A DNA stretch of 64,000 bases from Pomphorhynchus laevis. Its lineage: Eukaryota; Acanthocephala; Palaeacanthocephala; Echinorhynchida; Pomphorhynchidae. The notes under the pieces are model-generated. The model did no database searches and was not told where the DNA came from. It worked only from the letters and a program-made list of their open reading frames with translations. Within the stretch, counting starts at the first letter, position 1. The number at the start of each line of letters is the position of its first letter. The DNA lies in contig WNNJ02003641.1 of NCBI GenBank assembly GCA_012934845.2, positions 186,001 to 250,000 on the forward strand, written 5' to 3'. Position numbers and translations under genes: made by a program. Shown here in pieces: positions 22,481-36,400 of the stretch.

Positions 22481-23095
22481 TGTAGAAAACGTTGTTGCAC
22501 CAGCGACCTCTTTGTGAGAGAAAAACTGAAGAAGAGAAATAGCTAGATATATACCTTTTATCATCAATATTGGTTTTATAAAAAAGGCTACCTGAATAAA
22601 CTTGCTATTTATTGAATTAAAATAAGCATAAATTTGCATATTATTCTAATAAGACTATCAAATATTTGGATTTATGATTATATGATAAGATCTTTGCTAC
22701 AACGTTAAAATAAAATTGGAATTTGAAACAATTTAAGTTTTGCAATTCTGGATTCACATTGAACGGCAATTTTTGTCAATTTCTAAATTTTATTTTTTAA
22801 ATACATGCAGGTATCATCATAAACGTTTCAATAATTATGCGTGATAAAAATAATAAAAAAAATTCCTTTAGAAAAAAAATCACAAAAATAATAATTTTTG
22901 ATAATAATATAATAACATATTTTTGAATGAGAACATTTAGAAAAAATCTACATTTATTTTAACCTCATCGTACAATTTTGAATTTCAACCTTATCCAGAA
23001 TTTAGGTATTTAATTTTAGATTCAAAATAAAAGTTGTATTGTAAATCTGAAAATTCAAGTGTATATAAACAAACTTCATTAATAAATGTATAGAT
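22481..23095. other. AT-rich spacer, nothing recognised
   Basis: Runs of A and T with no coding or repeat signature that I can place. The Penelope-like element begins downstream without a visible terminal repeat. Confidence 0.4.
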
Positions 23096-25085
23096 AACAT
23101 AAATATAGCCGGACTTTTAAATAATTCTAAAAGTAAAGAAATAATAGGGTCAGATTTAAGTAAATATATTCCTAAAATAAGGTATAAACTCCTACCACCA
23201 TTAGGACGAAAAATTTGTAATTATAATAAAGAATTAAAATCAATATGTAACGATAATATTAGAAACATAATGGAAACAGAATGCAATTGTAAAAGTCTTA
23301 GTTTTGATAAAATAAATGAACATATATGTACCCATTATCAAGAATTAATTGAAATTTGTGAATTAAAAAAGCTGATATCAAAAGGGTATAAATATAGATT
23401 AGAGAAAAGCAACGACAAAAATAAAATTTACAATTTGTTATATAGTAACTTAAATGATTACTTTAGTAAGCTGATTAATAGTGAAAGCTTGAATATATCT
23501 AAGATAAACATTTGGAAAGATTATATATTTGATAAAATTAAAAATAAAATGAAAATAACAAACAATTATAAAAGGAAAGATAAAATTAATAAAGATATGT
23601 ATAAAGAACTTACTAAATTAAAGGATAACTATATAATAACAACTATTGATAAAGCTAGTAATAACTTTGTCTTCATATGCAAAAAGCTTTATTATGATAT
23701 ACTCATGAAAGAAGTTAATTCAAATGATTTAAATGTAACTCCAACATGTGAACGTAGTGAGTTAAGTTTAGAAACAATTATTGTTATATAATGAATAAAA
23801 AGGGTATAAAGGTTAAATCAGATAATAAAACTATACCTATATTATATTGGAATCTGAAATTACATAAAAATTTGATAAAACCATGTATATTAAAACCACT
23901 TTCTGTCTATATGAATAAAATACTTAAGGTAATTAAATCACAATTCAAAAATATTGTAAGGATCTCAAATTAATACTGGCATAAAACACTATTTCAGTAT
24001 TTATTCTACAAAAGAATTTTTAGAATATACAAAAGGAATATATTTTCAAATATAAATACATACGATTTTAGTACGCTTTATACAAATCTAGATTTAGTAG
24101 ATATTCACTAAATAAATAAGATATACATATATATGTTATTAATAACTATAACGCCTATCTAACAAAAATTAAACCATCAAGTAAATATAAATATATGGAT
24201 AAAATTGAATTAATAGAATCCTTAAATATTTTGATAAATCAAAATTATTTAAAAGTAGGGACATCTATATTTAGACAAGTAAAATGTGTTCCAATGGGTG
24301 GTAATAGTAGCCCAATTATAGCTGACTTGTTTTTAAGCTTTATAGAATATGAATTTGTTCATAACTGTGTAAAAACTAAATCTAAATATATAAATATATG
24401 AAATATATGTTTCGATACATTGATGATATATGTGTATTTAACTCTAATAATTTTTATTCAATAAGTCGAACAAATTTATTCAGGTCGCTTTATTATTAAT
24501 ATGAAACCAATATTAATGATAAAGATGAATATATCTAGATATGAACATTGAATTAACATCAATTAAAACTATTATTTATAATAGTTTTAATTTATAAACA
24601 AATTAATATAAAAAGAAACATATTTTTGCAATGCCGTATTCATGCAGACCATATAAATAATAAATAATGAAATTTTAAGAATTACAACAATTTGTACGAT
24701 ATTGGTTTTCTTCGAAATCATTTAAATAATTTAATAGATACATATTTTAAACTAGGTTACTATAAAAATAACATCAAGAGAAAATAGTTGTTTTTTAAAT
24801 AAGAAACATATTTTTGCATGAGCATTCATGCATACCATATAATATAAAATATAATACATTAAATAATGAAATTTTAAGAATTGCAACAATATGTAATGAT
24901 ATTGGCTTTCTTCAAAATCATTTAAATAATTTAATAGATACATATTTTAAACTAGGTTACTATAAAAATAACATCAAGCAGAAAATAGTAAAATATATAA
25001 ATCAACACAATAATATAAAGAATAAATTTAATCTCTCAAGAGCCAAATTTTTATTTTCGAGTTGCACTACAACAAGGTTAATAAT
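23096..25085 (+). mobile_element. Penelope-like retroelement RT, decayed
   Basis: The frame 23270-23791 (173 residues) shows DNYIITTIDKASNNFVFIC, the N-terminal part of this RT group. A later frame, 24195-24401, shows SIFRQVKCVPMGGNSSPIIA (motif B-like, usual form QxxGxPMG) and, after a break, FRYIDDICVF (catalytic IDD) near 24410. A C-terminal piece (HNNIKNKF) follows at 24814-25080. RYIDDI with PMG is typical of Penelope-like and related non-LTR RTs of aquatic invertebrates. No GIY-YIG nuclease motif was seen. About 150 bp of the C-terminal part is repeated in tandem (24628-24780 and 24806-24980). Very A-rich codon use. Confidence 0.7.
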
Positions 25086-28000
25086 ATCATTAAAATGTAC
25101 TGTTGATGTAAACCTGGCGCAGACATCAGTCTCCGTCTGTTTGTGATCACGCCTAAAGAGATTACAGTCTCTCTGAACTAGATCATTTGATTGATCAAAT
25201 ATGCTGATAGCTAATGTCTTCAATCATTATTGTATTTAAATAAGCATTATCATAATAGTCTATGGAAATGTGCAGACAATGTAAGTAATTTCAAAACGTA
25301 GTCTTCTTTAAATATGAATCCATTGCCTTCAGGGCTTTGTGTTTTTTTTTCATGCATTTTACCATACAACTTTAACACATTGTTGACGCGAACATTTTCT
25401 TTGTGTCTTATTTTTCTATAACGCATCTGTCGAGTCAATTAGCTGATTGAATTTTCTGATCATCTTAGTTGGTGACATTTGAAAATCTACCATCTTCTTT
25501 GTCAGTGAACAATATTGTTTTTAATAGACGAACATTTGCTCGGAGGCAAGTGCGAAAAAGCAAGTTACTGTTAATAATGATGCTGAAACAAGGCATAAAG
25601 TGCCACCCCCATTAGTATAATTGCATTCACTAATGGTAGCAGCTGCAATGAACACAAGATAAGTTGAATAATTGACAGAAAGGGAAAAGCACGGAAATGT
25701 AATTGCCAGCTAACTAAATATAATCAAGTACGATTGAAACATTGGAAAATAACGGGCAAGTTCTCGCAAATGGGTATTACCAGAATTCAATGGAATAATG
25801 GGTACAACGGAATCAACTACTTAAAACTACATTTTAAACAGAAGTGATCAAAGCAACAGTACAGAAAGACAGGGTAAGTATTTGGTTTAGTCAATGCTCA
25901 GTCTGCCACGGGGGCTGCAGACTGAGCATTTAAATAGAAATTACTGGCATAATTACTTTAAGCATTCGACAAATGTTTAATTTTATAAATTAAACTGGTT
26001 TAAGCATTTTACAGTTATCTATTCATAGAAAACAAATGTTGTTTTCTGTAAGATTTTTCATTTAGTAATTAAAAAATTATTAAATTATTAAATCAATTTT
26101 TATTGCTGTATTGACATAAATAAATTCAGCTAACTGAGTTTGCATATTTAATATAATTATAAACTAAGAAGAAATAAAAATAAATTAATAAAAAATAATG
26201 ATAAATAAATTAAAATTGAAAATTAGATAATAAATAACTATGTAAAATAAATAAATAACAATGTAACTCTCGCAAATGGGTATTACCAGAATTCAATAGA
26301 ATAATGGGTACAACGGAATCAACTACTTAAAACTACATTTTAAGGAGAATTGATCAAAGCAACAGTACAGAAAGACATGCATAGGCTTATTTAAATAAAA
26401 AAATTCAAAATTTATATTTAAAAATTTATAATATTAAATTTACAATTTAAAAAGTCCTTCAAAAATGTAAATTTTGCATTTATGATAATCCCCATATTGA
26501 AGTATCAATGAATTTTACTTTTGTGAATTAGTTCCACTTAATTAAGGCTGCTTTTTTTGAAGGAAAATTAAAATTTTACTAAAATTGTATATTTTGTACT
26601 TTAAAAATTAAAATATCTTTAAAAAATTATAAATTTATTTACTAGCGTTTTATTAATTGATTAATAGCTGATAAATCAGATGATAGCAAATATTATTTGT
26701 AGATGATATTTTAAATATAATTTTTCTTTGAAATTCTGTTTTAATTAAAAAAGCACGTTGAAAGATAGCATTTAAAAAAGTCAATTCTATTTAATTTAAG
26801 AATTTATCTTAAATATTAGTTCACTTAACTGATGCTGCATATTTGGCACGAAAAATGAATTTGAATATTAATTTTTTATCTTAAAAATTTGTATCTTACG
26901 TTTTTATAATATTTGAAACTTGTTGTTTTTATTTATATTGCGTTATAATCGCAACAGATCAATTTTTCCATTGCTGTATTTACGTAAAAATATACCGAAA
27001 CGAAAATGCTAGATGAATGACAATCCATCAGGTTTGCAGACTGAGCATTTAAATATAAATTACTGGCATACAACGGCAGAATTTGATTTAGCAAATCGGT
27101 TATTAACAGAAATAAATGATGATTTAATTATTTACATATATATTATTCGTAATGTAAAGTAAATATTTTAAGATGCTTTGATTATTATTTTATAAATAAT
27201 AAAATAATTAATAAATATTTTATATTATTGTCTAAATACTTTTTGTATAAATTTATTATAGCATTTAATGTATAATATTATAGTGAGAGTTATTAGTGGC
27301 GACAAAAATTCAAGTTATGAATAACTTTATTTCAATTAGAAATATATTTGAAACTGAATGAATTGTATTCAAATTATAAATAAATTGTAATTGAAATAAT
27401 AAGAAATAGATTATAAATAATCTTTAAATAGATAATTTTATTATTATTTAATAAAAACAAAGTTAATCACTAAGAACAGTTTAAAATTTATGAAATGATT
27501 GAAATAGACAATTTAATGTTTTTCAATTGCTTTATTTGAATAGAACAAAGCATTCACAGTACGTTTTTATAAAATTAGCAGCTTATAGTTTTTACAGGGC
27601 CAGCACATGTAATTTCGTCGAGGTTAAATGCGCTGACATCGATGTCACTAGCATGTAGGGTAATATAAGCGGAAGTTATTACAAATTGAACGTTTTCATT
27701 GTAAAATTTAAAATGAAACTGCTAATTACATATTTACAGTTGAAATGTTATTAACTTGAAATTTAAGCTTAAATAAACGTTAACCGCAGAACATGCCATA
27801 AAGTTGAACGGAATCACAACAATTTAAAACAATCATAAAACCAAACAAGAAATCAGTTCCTTTTTTTACATCATAAAACCAAACAAGAAATCAGTTATAT
27901 AGTCACATTACAACAAGATGTCATTCAATAACATAATGGTCACTATAGCTTCCACGTATACACTACCACTAAAAAGGACCGCTACTGTTATATGTTGTTA

Positions 28001-28888
28001 TTGGCTATTGTTCAAGCATTGACCGCTTTGTTGCATCTGCTACATAACCTTTTTGGCATTTATTGAAAAACAAATCTAAGTTGGAAGCATTTTCAAATTA
28101 TTTTAGATATCTTAAAAATGTTAGTTTATTGAAAAACTACCAAATAAGTCATGATATTTGATATTAAAATTATAACATATTAAAATATTCAAAAAAATAA
28201 TATAATATAATATAATAATATAATATTTTTAATTCAGTAATAATTCATTTTTTTGATTTATATTTATCTAAAAATGTTTTTTTGTTAATTTAGTCAAGTT
28301 AAATTTAAAATAAAATTTTTAAAAATATCATTTAAAAGAATGATTAAAAAATCATTCTTCGATAAAAAAAATTAAATTAATATTTTATATATTAAAGCTT
28401 TTGAGTTGCTTGAATACAATTCATCAAGGAAAATAAAATATTAGAACCTCAAAGATAACTTTTAATAGAAACTTAGATAAACATCGCATATAACTTAAAA
28501 ACCTTCGATAAATACAAACAAAAGCTAAGTTGAAATGATTATTGACTAAATTCTTAAAAATATCATTCAAATGAGCTATTAAATAATAAAAACAATTCTT
28601 CGATGAAAAATTAAACTGTGGACAAAATTAATGTGTAGAATAAATTAATAAATTTATAACTTTTAACAATTGAAATTGCGGTGATAAGAAATTATATTTT
28701 TAATAAAAAAATAGGCCTTTTAATAATAAAAGGCTTATTTGCGAGTAACCCGTAAAAGACCATTCCGCGTGAATTTCTTGTAAAACATGTAAGCCAGACG
28801 CGAAAGAATGACGAATGCCGTTTCGTCATCACAATGACTCATCAGTGCCAGATCTATCCCACTACTAAATGCAGAGGAGGACTGTCAA
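25086..28888. other. AT-rich spacer with small duplications
   Basis: No gene or known transposon protein. A 110-bp block (TCTCGCAAATGGGTATTACC to CAGTACAGAAAGACA) lies at 25762-25871 and again at 26268-26377. A second phrase, GCAGACTGAGCATTTAAAT then AAATTACTGGCAT, occurs at about 25917 and 27037. ATAAAACCAAACAAGAAATC occurs twice at about 27836-27890. GC-richer, unassigned sequence lies at 28740-28888, with an AGGCTTATTTGCG phrase that recurs at about 36309. Confidence 0.5.
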
Positions 28889-29628
28889 ATTCTCGAGAAC
28901 ACGTGAAAATCCCATATCAAAGGTTTAGAGAGTATGGGGCGGATCGGGAGTGACTGGGTGCAAAGTGGAGGTGTTTCTTTGACCACTTTTTTATTATTGC
29001 CCGCTATGCGACCTTTTATTACATTTAAAAGGTTTTCACTTTGAATTCTAATTAAAAATTAATAATAAATAATTCATTATTTATGGATAATCTGACCAAG
29101 AAAAATCTTCTGCTATAAAAATGGAATAGTATATGAGACAGGCAAACAATTACAAACAATGACATTGTTTGATGCTGGATGAATGATATTTGAAAAATGT
29201 TGTTTTATAACATTTGTGAAATTATTTGACAGAAATAAACATGAGACATTGAAACAAATTAATACTGAATTTAAACGTTGTGCATTTTTATGTTTAACTT
29301 ACAAAGTCAAATAGTTGAAATATAAAATAATTAATGTTTTCACTAAATCTATATCTACAAGAATTTCCTCGTGTCCATGCAATGCAAGGCGTTGTCGAAT
29401 TGAGATATCATATAAAATTCAATGCAATAACACCATTATATTATATTAATTAAACCTTTATATTTTATTCAAATTGAATAGCAATATCATATACAACTGA
29501 ATGCAATAACAACTTAAACCTTTATATTTTTATTCTTGTGTAGTACATCCTATATTTTCAAATCGAAATTTTATAAAAACAACTTTAATTGTTTTGGCAA
29601 ATTCGTTCTTATCGTATTAGACAAGTAC
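28889..29628. repeat. 0.7-kb duplicated block, upstream copy
   Basis: From ATTCTCGAGAACACGTGAAA onward this block matches 36836-37530 almost base for base for about 500 bp, then with small indels to about 29628. It contains a CACGTG E-box and a GC-rich island (GAGTATGGGGCGGATCGGGA). It has no coding frame or terminal repeats. This copy is about 0.8 to 1.5 kb upstream of the first prospero coding exon; the other copy lies in the intron that splits the homeodomain from the Prospero domain. Confidence 0.9.
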
Positions 29629-30417
29629 GATTTTAACCGAAAAATGAATACATGATTAGCAATATTATTATTGTAAATTGTCTAAACTAGTAAAATTTGT
29701 AAATATTATTCTAATAATATTATGATTATTGATTATCATTTACGATGTAGAAAATGTCTTTCAAATACCACATTTTAATCACATTTATAAAGTCGTGTAA
29801 GAAATGAGAGTATCATTGTTCGATGTGTAGTACCATCACCTAGTTTTAATCGAAATGATATTCTAAATACAATTTAAAAAATATTTAAAAGAACTGTCTT
29901 GCTGTTTCACTTTTGTTTAACATTTCCCAAATAAATTATATTTTATTATTTTAAAATAAGACACTCGTATTTCAAAATAGTCGAATTCATAATGTGCCGA
30001 TCTTTTCTCATGTAGCACTAAAATCCAATAATTAGAAAAGAAAACCGTCTTACAACTTTAAACTATAACAAAAACTATCTGTTGAAATGTTTCTTGCAGC
30101 AATTTATACAGAATGCAATTTCATTTACAAATCTTAATAGCTTATATTTTCAATTACTCTCGACTTTTCATCATTCTATTTTGCTTTTCTTTAAATATCC
30201 AGGTACAGTTTTCATTCGCTAATTGCTATAAGTTATGCAGCGATATAATTCTTGCAATTTCATTGGATATAATAAAGTCTTGATAAACACTACAGTTTTT
30301 CTTGTACTTTAATAACTCTGAATGGGCTAGACTTGAGAAATCAGATTTATCAGCTTCTTAATAGTGGAATGAAACTAACTTGGAATAAAATTCGATCAAG
30401 TAAATTTGCTGCCTCTA
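29629..30417 (+). promoter_or_regulatory. Presumed prospero promoter and 5' leader region
   Basis: This stretch is AT-rich and not obviously repetitive. The prospero reading frame is closed upstream by a stop at 30376. An AG at 30399-30400 could serve as an acceptor if there is an untranslated upstream exon. I see no firm TATA or initiator. Confidence 0.25.
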
Positions 30418-33400
30418 ATGAAATGCGATGTGGATGATTGTAGCACTCATAATCATGAAACTATTCTTAAACGAAAGTTGAGTTGTTTTGATGACGATCT
30501 ATACTTGTCGGATTCACCAGGTGCAGAAAAAAGAGTTTGTAAAGAGAACGATGGTACTTCGCCCCCGAACTGTTGTGTTAGAACATTAGAAAGATTTTAT
30601 AAGCAATTTCAAGCTGAAATAGCAAACTATACAAGTTCGTTCATTCAACAAGCGTTGTGGTTTCTGCCTCAAGCAGCATTGACACAAGCTCCGATTAACG
30701 CGCCAAACCTATTTCATCAACTTCCACACCTAATATCCAATGCAGTGGCGGCGCAGCAGTTTGCAAACGACTCACAAAACATACCAAATCCGTTTGTGAT
30801 TTCATCCTTTAATGATCAAAAGTTGTATGAAATTAGAAACCGAAAGCGGAAGGCGAAGGTTACCGATGGACAGATCAGATGCAAGATTCGAAGATCTGAA
30901 GATGTCATGTATAAAATGGGTGATAAATTATCACCAGAGAATGTGCACTGTAGAACTGAAACGTCGATAACATCTAACGAGGTATATTTTGATTATCACA
31001 AAATTAACTTTAAAGGTTTTACTAATTTTTTATAGACCTTCCATTGACATTTTAATATGTTGAAACTGAAATTAAATTTTTTATTAATTAATAAGCTTAG
31101 CATAAGCATAAAATATTAATTTATGACGATATTATGCTCAATCAGAAATATAGCAAATATGGCCGATATTATGTTCAATCAGATAATAATAAATATTAAT
31201 AAATTAAATTTAAAATGCTTTAATTAATAAGATAATTCTATTTAAATATTTCAACGAATTAAATCAAAATTTGTGTTGTACAGTAAAATCAATTATAAAC
31301 ATGTAACCAATTATAAGAGAAGTAAAACAATTTAATTGGTCATTTGTAATAATGAATGATTCTTAGAAATATATCTGTTCTGATCTGTATTTTAACTATT
31401 TAGGGACGATCAGGTGTAATTCGAAGTTAACAAGATTATTATATTTTACTAGTAACTACTAACATTTTCAGTATTTGGAAGCCAATTTATGATTTTTTGA
31501 ATATACTAGTAGTTACTAAAGAAATATAATAATTTTGTTGACTTTCAATTACATCTGATCGTTCCTGAATCTTTAATGAAAGATTCATGAAATTGCTTAA
31601 ATATTTTTAGCAACTTATGATTTAAATTTAAGGCCTATTTATGACCTATTACAAAAATATTTCAAATAAAATTTATGAACAAAACAATGCCACAACTGTA
31701 TAGCGTCTTTTATAACCTCGTTTTAATTTTATCAAATAGATAAAAGCACTAATATACTTTGTATTTTATTCATTTAATGGACAATTTTTGTCTATTTTGG
31801 GCTGCTGATTAAATACTTATATATAAGCTGTTGTTCAAATACATACAAGTTAAGTTCAAAGCCGGCTCAATATAAGTAAATTTTAAATTTTATGTTTTCA
31901 TTTGTTATTTAATATTTTTGTGTAAGCAGATTCCATTGTTTTTAAAAATTTAACAAATTGAGAAAAGTCAACGAAAAATTTATTGTTACAAATTTTACGT
32001 TGACTTCTCTTCATTTATTCAATATTTCATATTTAGAATTTATTAAAATAATCTTATCTCAATATATTAATTTATGACCAATATTATGTTCAATAAGAAT
32101 ATGACAGATATATCACATTTCTTCGTCTCTTATACAAAATTAAATAGTTTTCACCATATCATATTATATTAATTTAAAATTGCAGTTTTTTATAATGCCT
32201 TTCTCTCTGGTCAGGTATTTATTGTTAAAGTAGCCAATTGCTGCTCAGCTATTATCAATGTATTATGTCGTTGAATGACACCTCTGTATGGAATCAAGAA
32301 GTCGAGTATTGTAAGGAAGAACATATAAGATTTTATTTTAAGATAAAATCGTAAAATCGTAATATAAAACGTAAGTTGCTTCAAACCTGGTTTAAATAAA
32401 CAGAACTACGCTACATTTCAATATTGATGAACCTAATAGATCAGCGGTATTAGCTACTGATATAATATCTACGTTTCATGTCTGTCCTTCATATGTTGGC
32501 TGACGATAGTATACACGTCTGTTGTATCACTAATGCACTGAATGTAATACTTTTTATTTAACATGTTGAAACTGAAATTACATTTTTTATCAATCAATAA
32601 GCTTAGCATAAGCATAAAATATTAATTTATGACGATATTATGCTCAGTCAGAATATAACCAATATGGTCGATATTGTGTTCAATCAGAATAACCAATATG
32701 GTCGATATTATGCTCAATCAATATCCAAAACAATTCATTTGCAATTTATTTTCTTCCATCTAGCAATAGCAACAATTTTACAAATTATTTCAAATTATTA
32801 TATTTTATTTTTATCACTTTTTAGCTTGCAGACAAAAAATGCTGTCTGGTGTTAACCTCTTGTCATCTGCGAAAGGCCAAGCTAATGTTTCTATATACGC
32901 GTTATCCAAATTCACAGACTATTAGAGAATGTTTCTCGGATGTTTATTTCACAAAATCGAATACGTCTCAGTTGATTAAATGGTTCAGTAATTTTAGGTA
33001 ATGCCTAAATTCAATCAAGATTTATTTAAAAATCTAAACAAAATAAATATGTAAATATTACTTTATACGATTTTGCTTTTAGTGGAATAAAGTCATCACT
33101 ATTTTGAGAAATATATTACTTAAAAATTAGCATTTTGATTTAATTAATTTTAATTTTTTAATATTATTAAATTAATAAATTATTACAAATTATTTTAAAA
33201 CATATTTCAAAATTGTAATGCAATTAATTATAATCTAAATTCAAAAACGTTGATAAATTTTGTTACGGCGGTAGTTTGCAAGTTGTAACCGAAAACAAAT
33301 ATAAAAATGTAAATTATGGGTACGTTAATTATTTATAAACCACATAGTTAAGGAAACAGTGTCACTGAAATTGCTTATTTATGCTATATCAAATCAGCAA

Positions 33401-36400
33401 TAATTAATTTATTAGCTATAGTCAAGTAAACAGTTGTTTAAGATAAAGATCAATTGATAGGATTTAATATTTATCTATTAGAATTTTATCCCAATAGATA
33501 TGATTAAAGCAGCGAGTAGATTAAAAAACAGTCATCAAACTTTCAATCATAACATGTTTAATTATATAATCAGAATTTGTGTCGTCAACTTAGCCTTTCA
33601 AAGTTTGTTTTTAAATTTTTGACTATAAAAAGTTTATTACAATTTGAATTAAGATCCAAAATGTATATGGCTAATTTTTAAAACACTTTACTTGTTAAGT
33701 ATGCAAAATATACTTCACTTGGAATTGGAAAATGTTAACTTAACATTGTGTACGACGAAATAATTCAATGGTGCCTGAATCTTTTTAAATTACAGAAGTG
33801 TGGTACGAGCAAGGAATTTCTTGGTCTGATTACAATGTGTTTCGATAACGTTAATATTTTTCGAAATTTTTTTGAAAATGGCCATTGGGCTATGTCAAAT
33901 TCTTTTGCAGAGAATTTCGACACGGAAAGTTAACATAACTATGAAAACCCTGGAAATGAGAATACCACTTTGGAGAGGGGGAAACTTAATGAGTTACGAG
34001 CAGAAGCACGATTTTTACAAAAGTGTCGGGTAAGTGTACTAAATAGATGTAAATAAGCCCACATCAAATATAAAGGCTGTTAAGCTTATTAAATCTGGAA
34101 AAATCAGCAAAGCGTCGCGATTATTAAAACAACAGTCTGGTGGTGAAATATTTTATTGGGAACGAAAATCGACGGTATTACCGAGCTTCAGAAGCTAAGA
34201 AAGCTTTATCCTATTAACACGTCGGCTTCTGTCAGCCTGTTGCTTATGAATAGGTTGAACGGATGCCTCACTGGGACATCATGCCTCACGATTTTATGAT
34301 TTGACAGAAGAAATTGTAACATCAGCAAAATAAACATCGGATTTGCGGGTCCGTATGGAATACAAACCGATAGTTGGAGGCACTTTCTTACATCATTTGG
34401 TATTAGCTTATACCTTCTAGCTGACAAGCTATGTGAATCAAACAGTAAGCCGTTTGATTCCATTAAACAAAATTCCTGGTGTCAGACCAATTGGAATCGG
34501 TGAGGTAGTGAGGAGAATAGTTGGTCGTACTTTGCTTTAACGCATCAATTATGATCTGACATCAGTGTACGGGAGTTTGCAACTATGCGAGGGACAACGA
34601 TGCTGTACTGAAATCGATGTTCATTCAGTCCGAACAGCGTTTGAAAAATCAGTTGACCGTTTTTGTGCTATTGTTAGATGCAAGAAACGCATTTAATTGT
34701 GTTAAGAGATAAATGGCTCTAACAAGCATGAAATATATTTGCCTAGCTTTATCGACGATTTTAAATAACACGTATGGACAACCATCAAGTTTCACTGTCG
34801 ATGATATTTCGCTATTGTCTGCCGAAGAATTCACAAGGGCACATCTAATAGCTATAGCTGCTTACGCTGCTGCATCAATGCCCCTCATGGACAGATTGAG
34901 CAAGATTTCATTTGGAGCAACCCTCCGAGGTGTGCAGACGATAGAGCGTATCCAGGAAAAATCGATAACCTCTTAAAAGTTTGGAAATATGTCAAGCAGT
35001 TGGGCCCGTATTATGGACACTTCTTAAATCCTACAAAATGCACACTTCTGACACACGACGTAGAGCTGGAGATTAGTCTAAAGAGATTTGCAGACGAGGC
35101 CGTACCTATATTTAAAGATGGTGCGAAATACTTATAAAGCTTTATTGGGACCGGTGAATACGTGAATTTACGAGTTAAAGAAACGATCGCCGATTGGAAG
35201 AAGTCACTTGATCAGTTTCTTGAGATAGTATAAATCAATGCATTATCGGCGTGTATTCTATTGACAACAGCATTTCAGCACCAGACTTATATATCAAGAA
35301 CTTGTCAACCAACAAGCGGTTGGTTTGAAAACCTTCGTTCGCTGCTGTTCGAGCACTTATTACCTCATATGTTAGGAACCGGACCGATTGGGGAAGAATT
35401 GAATAGGAATATGGAGTACTGATTACACTTTCGTTCAAATTTGGTGGACTCGGAATTTATAACCCAATCGAAAGAGGAAATGTAGATTACGTGAACTCGT
35501 TAAGGATATTTGAGCTTAATGGGAATGGTTGTCAACAATCTGTTCTTCTGGAAATCTACGAGATTTGTTGAATCACTTTCGACATTACAATTTTAGCAGA
35601 TGGGCTTATATTTCATCAGATCTCATCCAATCCTCAGAGAGATATCTTGTTTCGATTCTTAAAAACGCAAGTACATCTAAAGCTTCGGCATGACTGAGTC
35701 CAGCATATCATCAAAGGGGTACATTCCTAACTTCCAGGGAGTTTCAAGACGCTGTTGCAGTGCGATATGGCAGGTAACTCAATCCATTGACAAATAAGTG
35801 CCCTTGTGGTGCCTGGTTTGATATCACGCATGCCCTGTCATGCCCGACTAGATGATTTAATTTTGTCCGTCACAATATTGTAATCGATGAAATATTTAAA
35901 TGTTTATACACGTTTGGTAAGTGCGTAATAAAAGAGCCCAAACTTAATCATGTACCTCAATCTGTTGAATTCGATATCAATACAACATTGTGAGATAGAG
36001 ATGCAAGGGCAGATTTTTCTTGCCACGGCATATTTGGGAATGCTACGGACCGGTCCTTCATGGATAAATGCGTTTTTAACTCTTTGGCTATGTCGTACTC
36101 CCTATCTCGAATATTCGACCCCTTCAAATACAACGAAAATCGCAAAAATGCAAAACATTACGATCAAGTAACTTGACATTTATAGCAAAGGCTGTTTTAA
36201 TGTCAATAAAGATGAAACCTTATGCATGTCGAAACTAGACATGGAACAACTAATGATCATACAAAATCAGATATAACGTTCAAAGTCAAATAGTGATAAC
36301 AATATAAAGGCTTATTTGCGTGTAACCCGTAAATTGTAACTTTATGATATCAAAAATAAATTTTGTTTTCTTAAAAGAGAGAAATAAATTTTGTTTTCTT

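Noticed and set aside
25250-25438. Minus-strand frame as a host exon
   Set aside because: It starts without a supported acceptor or donor, is rich in K and N as expected in AT-rich DNA, and matches nothing I know.
28889-29100. snRNA or other small RNA gene in the GC-rich island
   Set aside because: I could not fold or match it to any known small RNA, and the copy at 36.8 kb has the same island without extra support.
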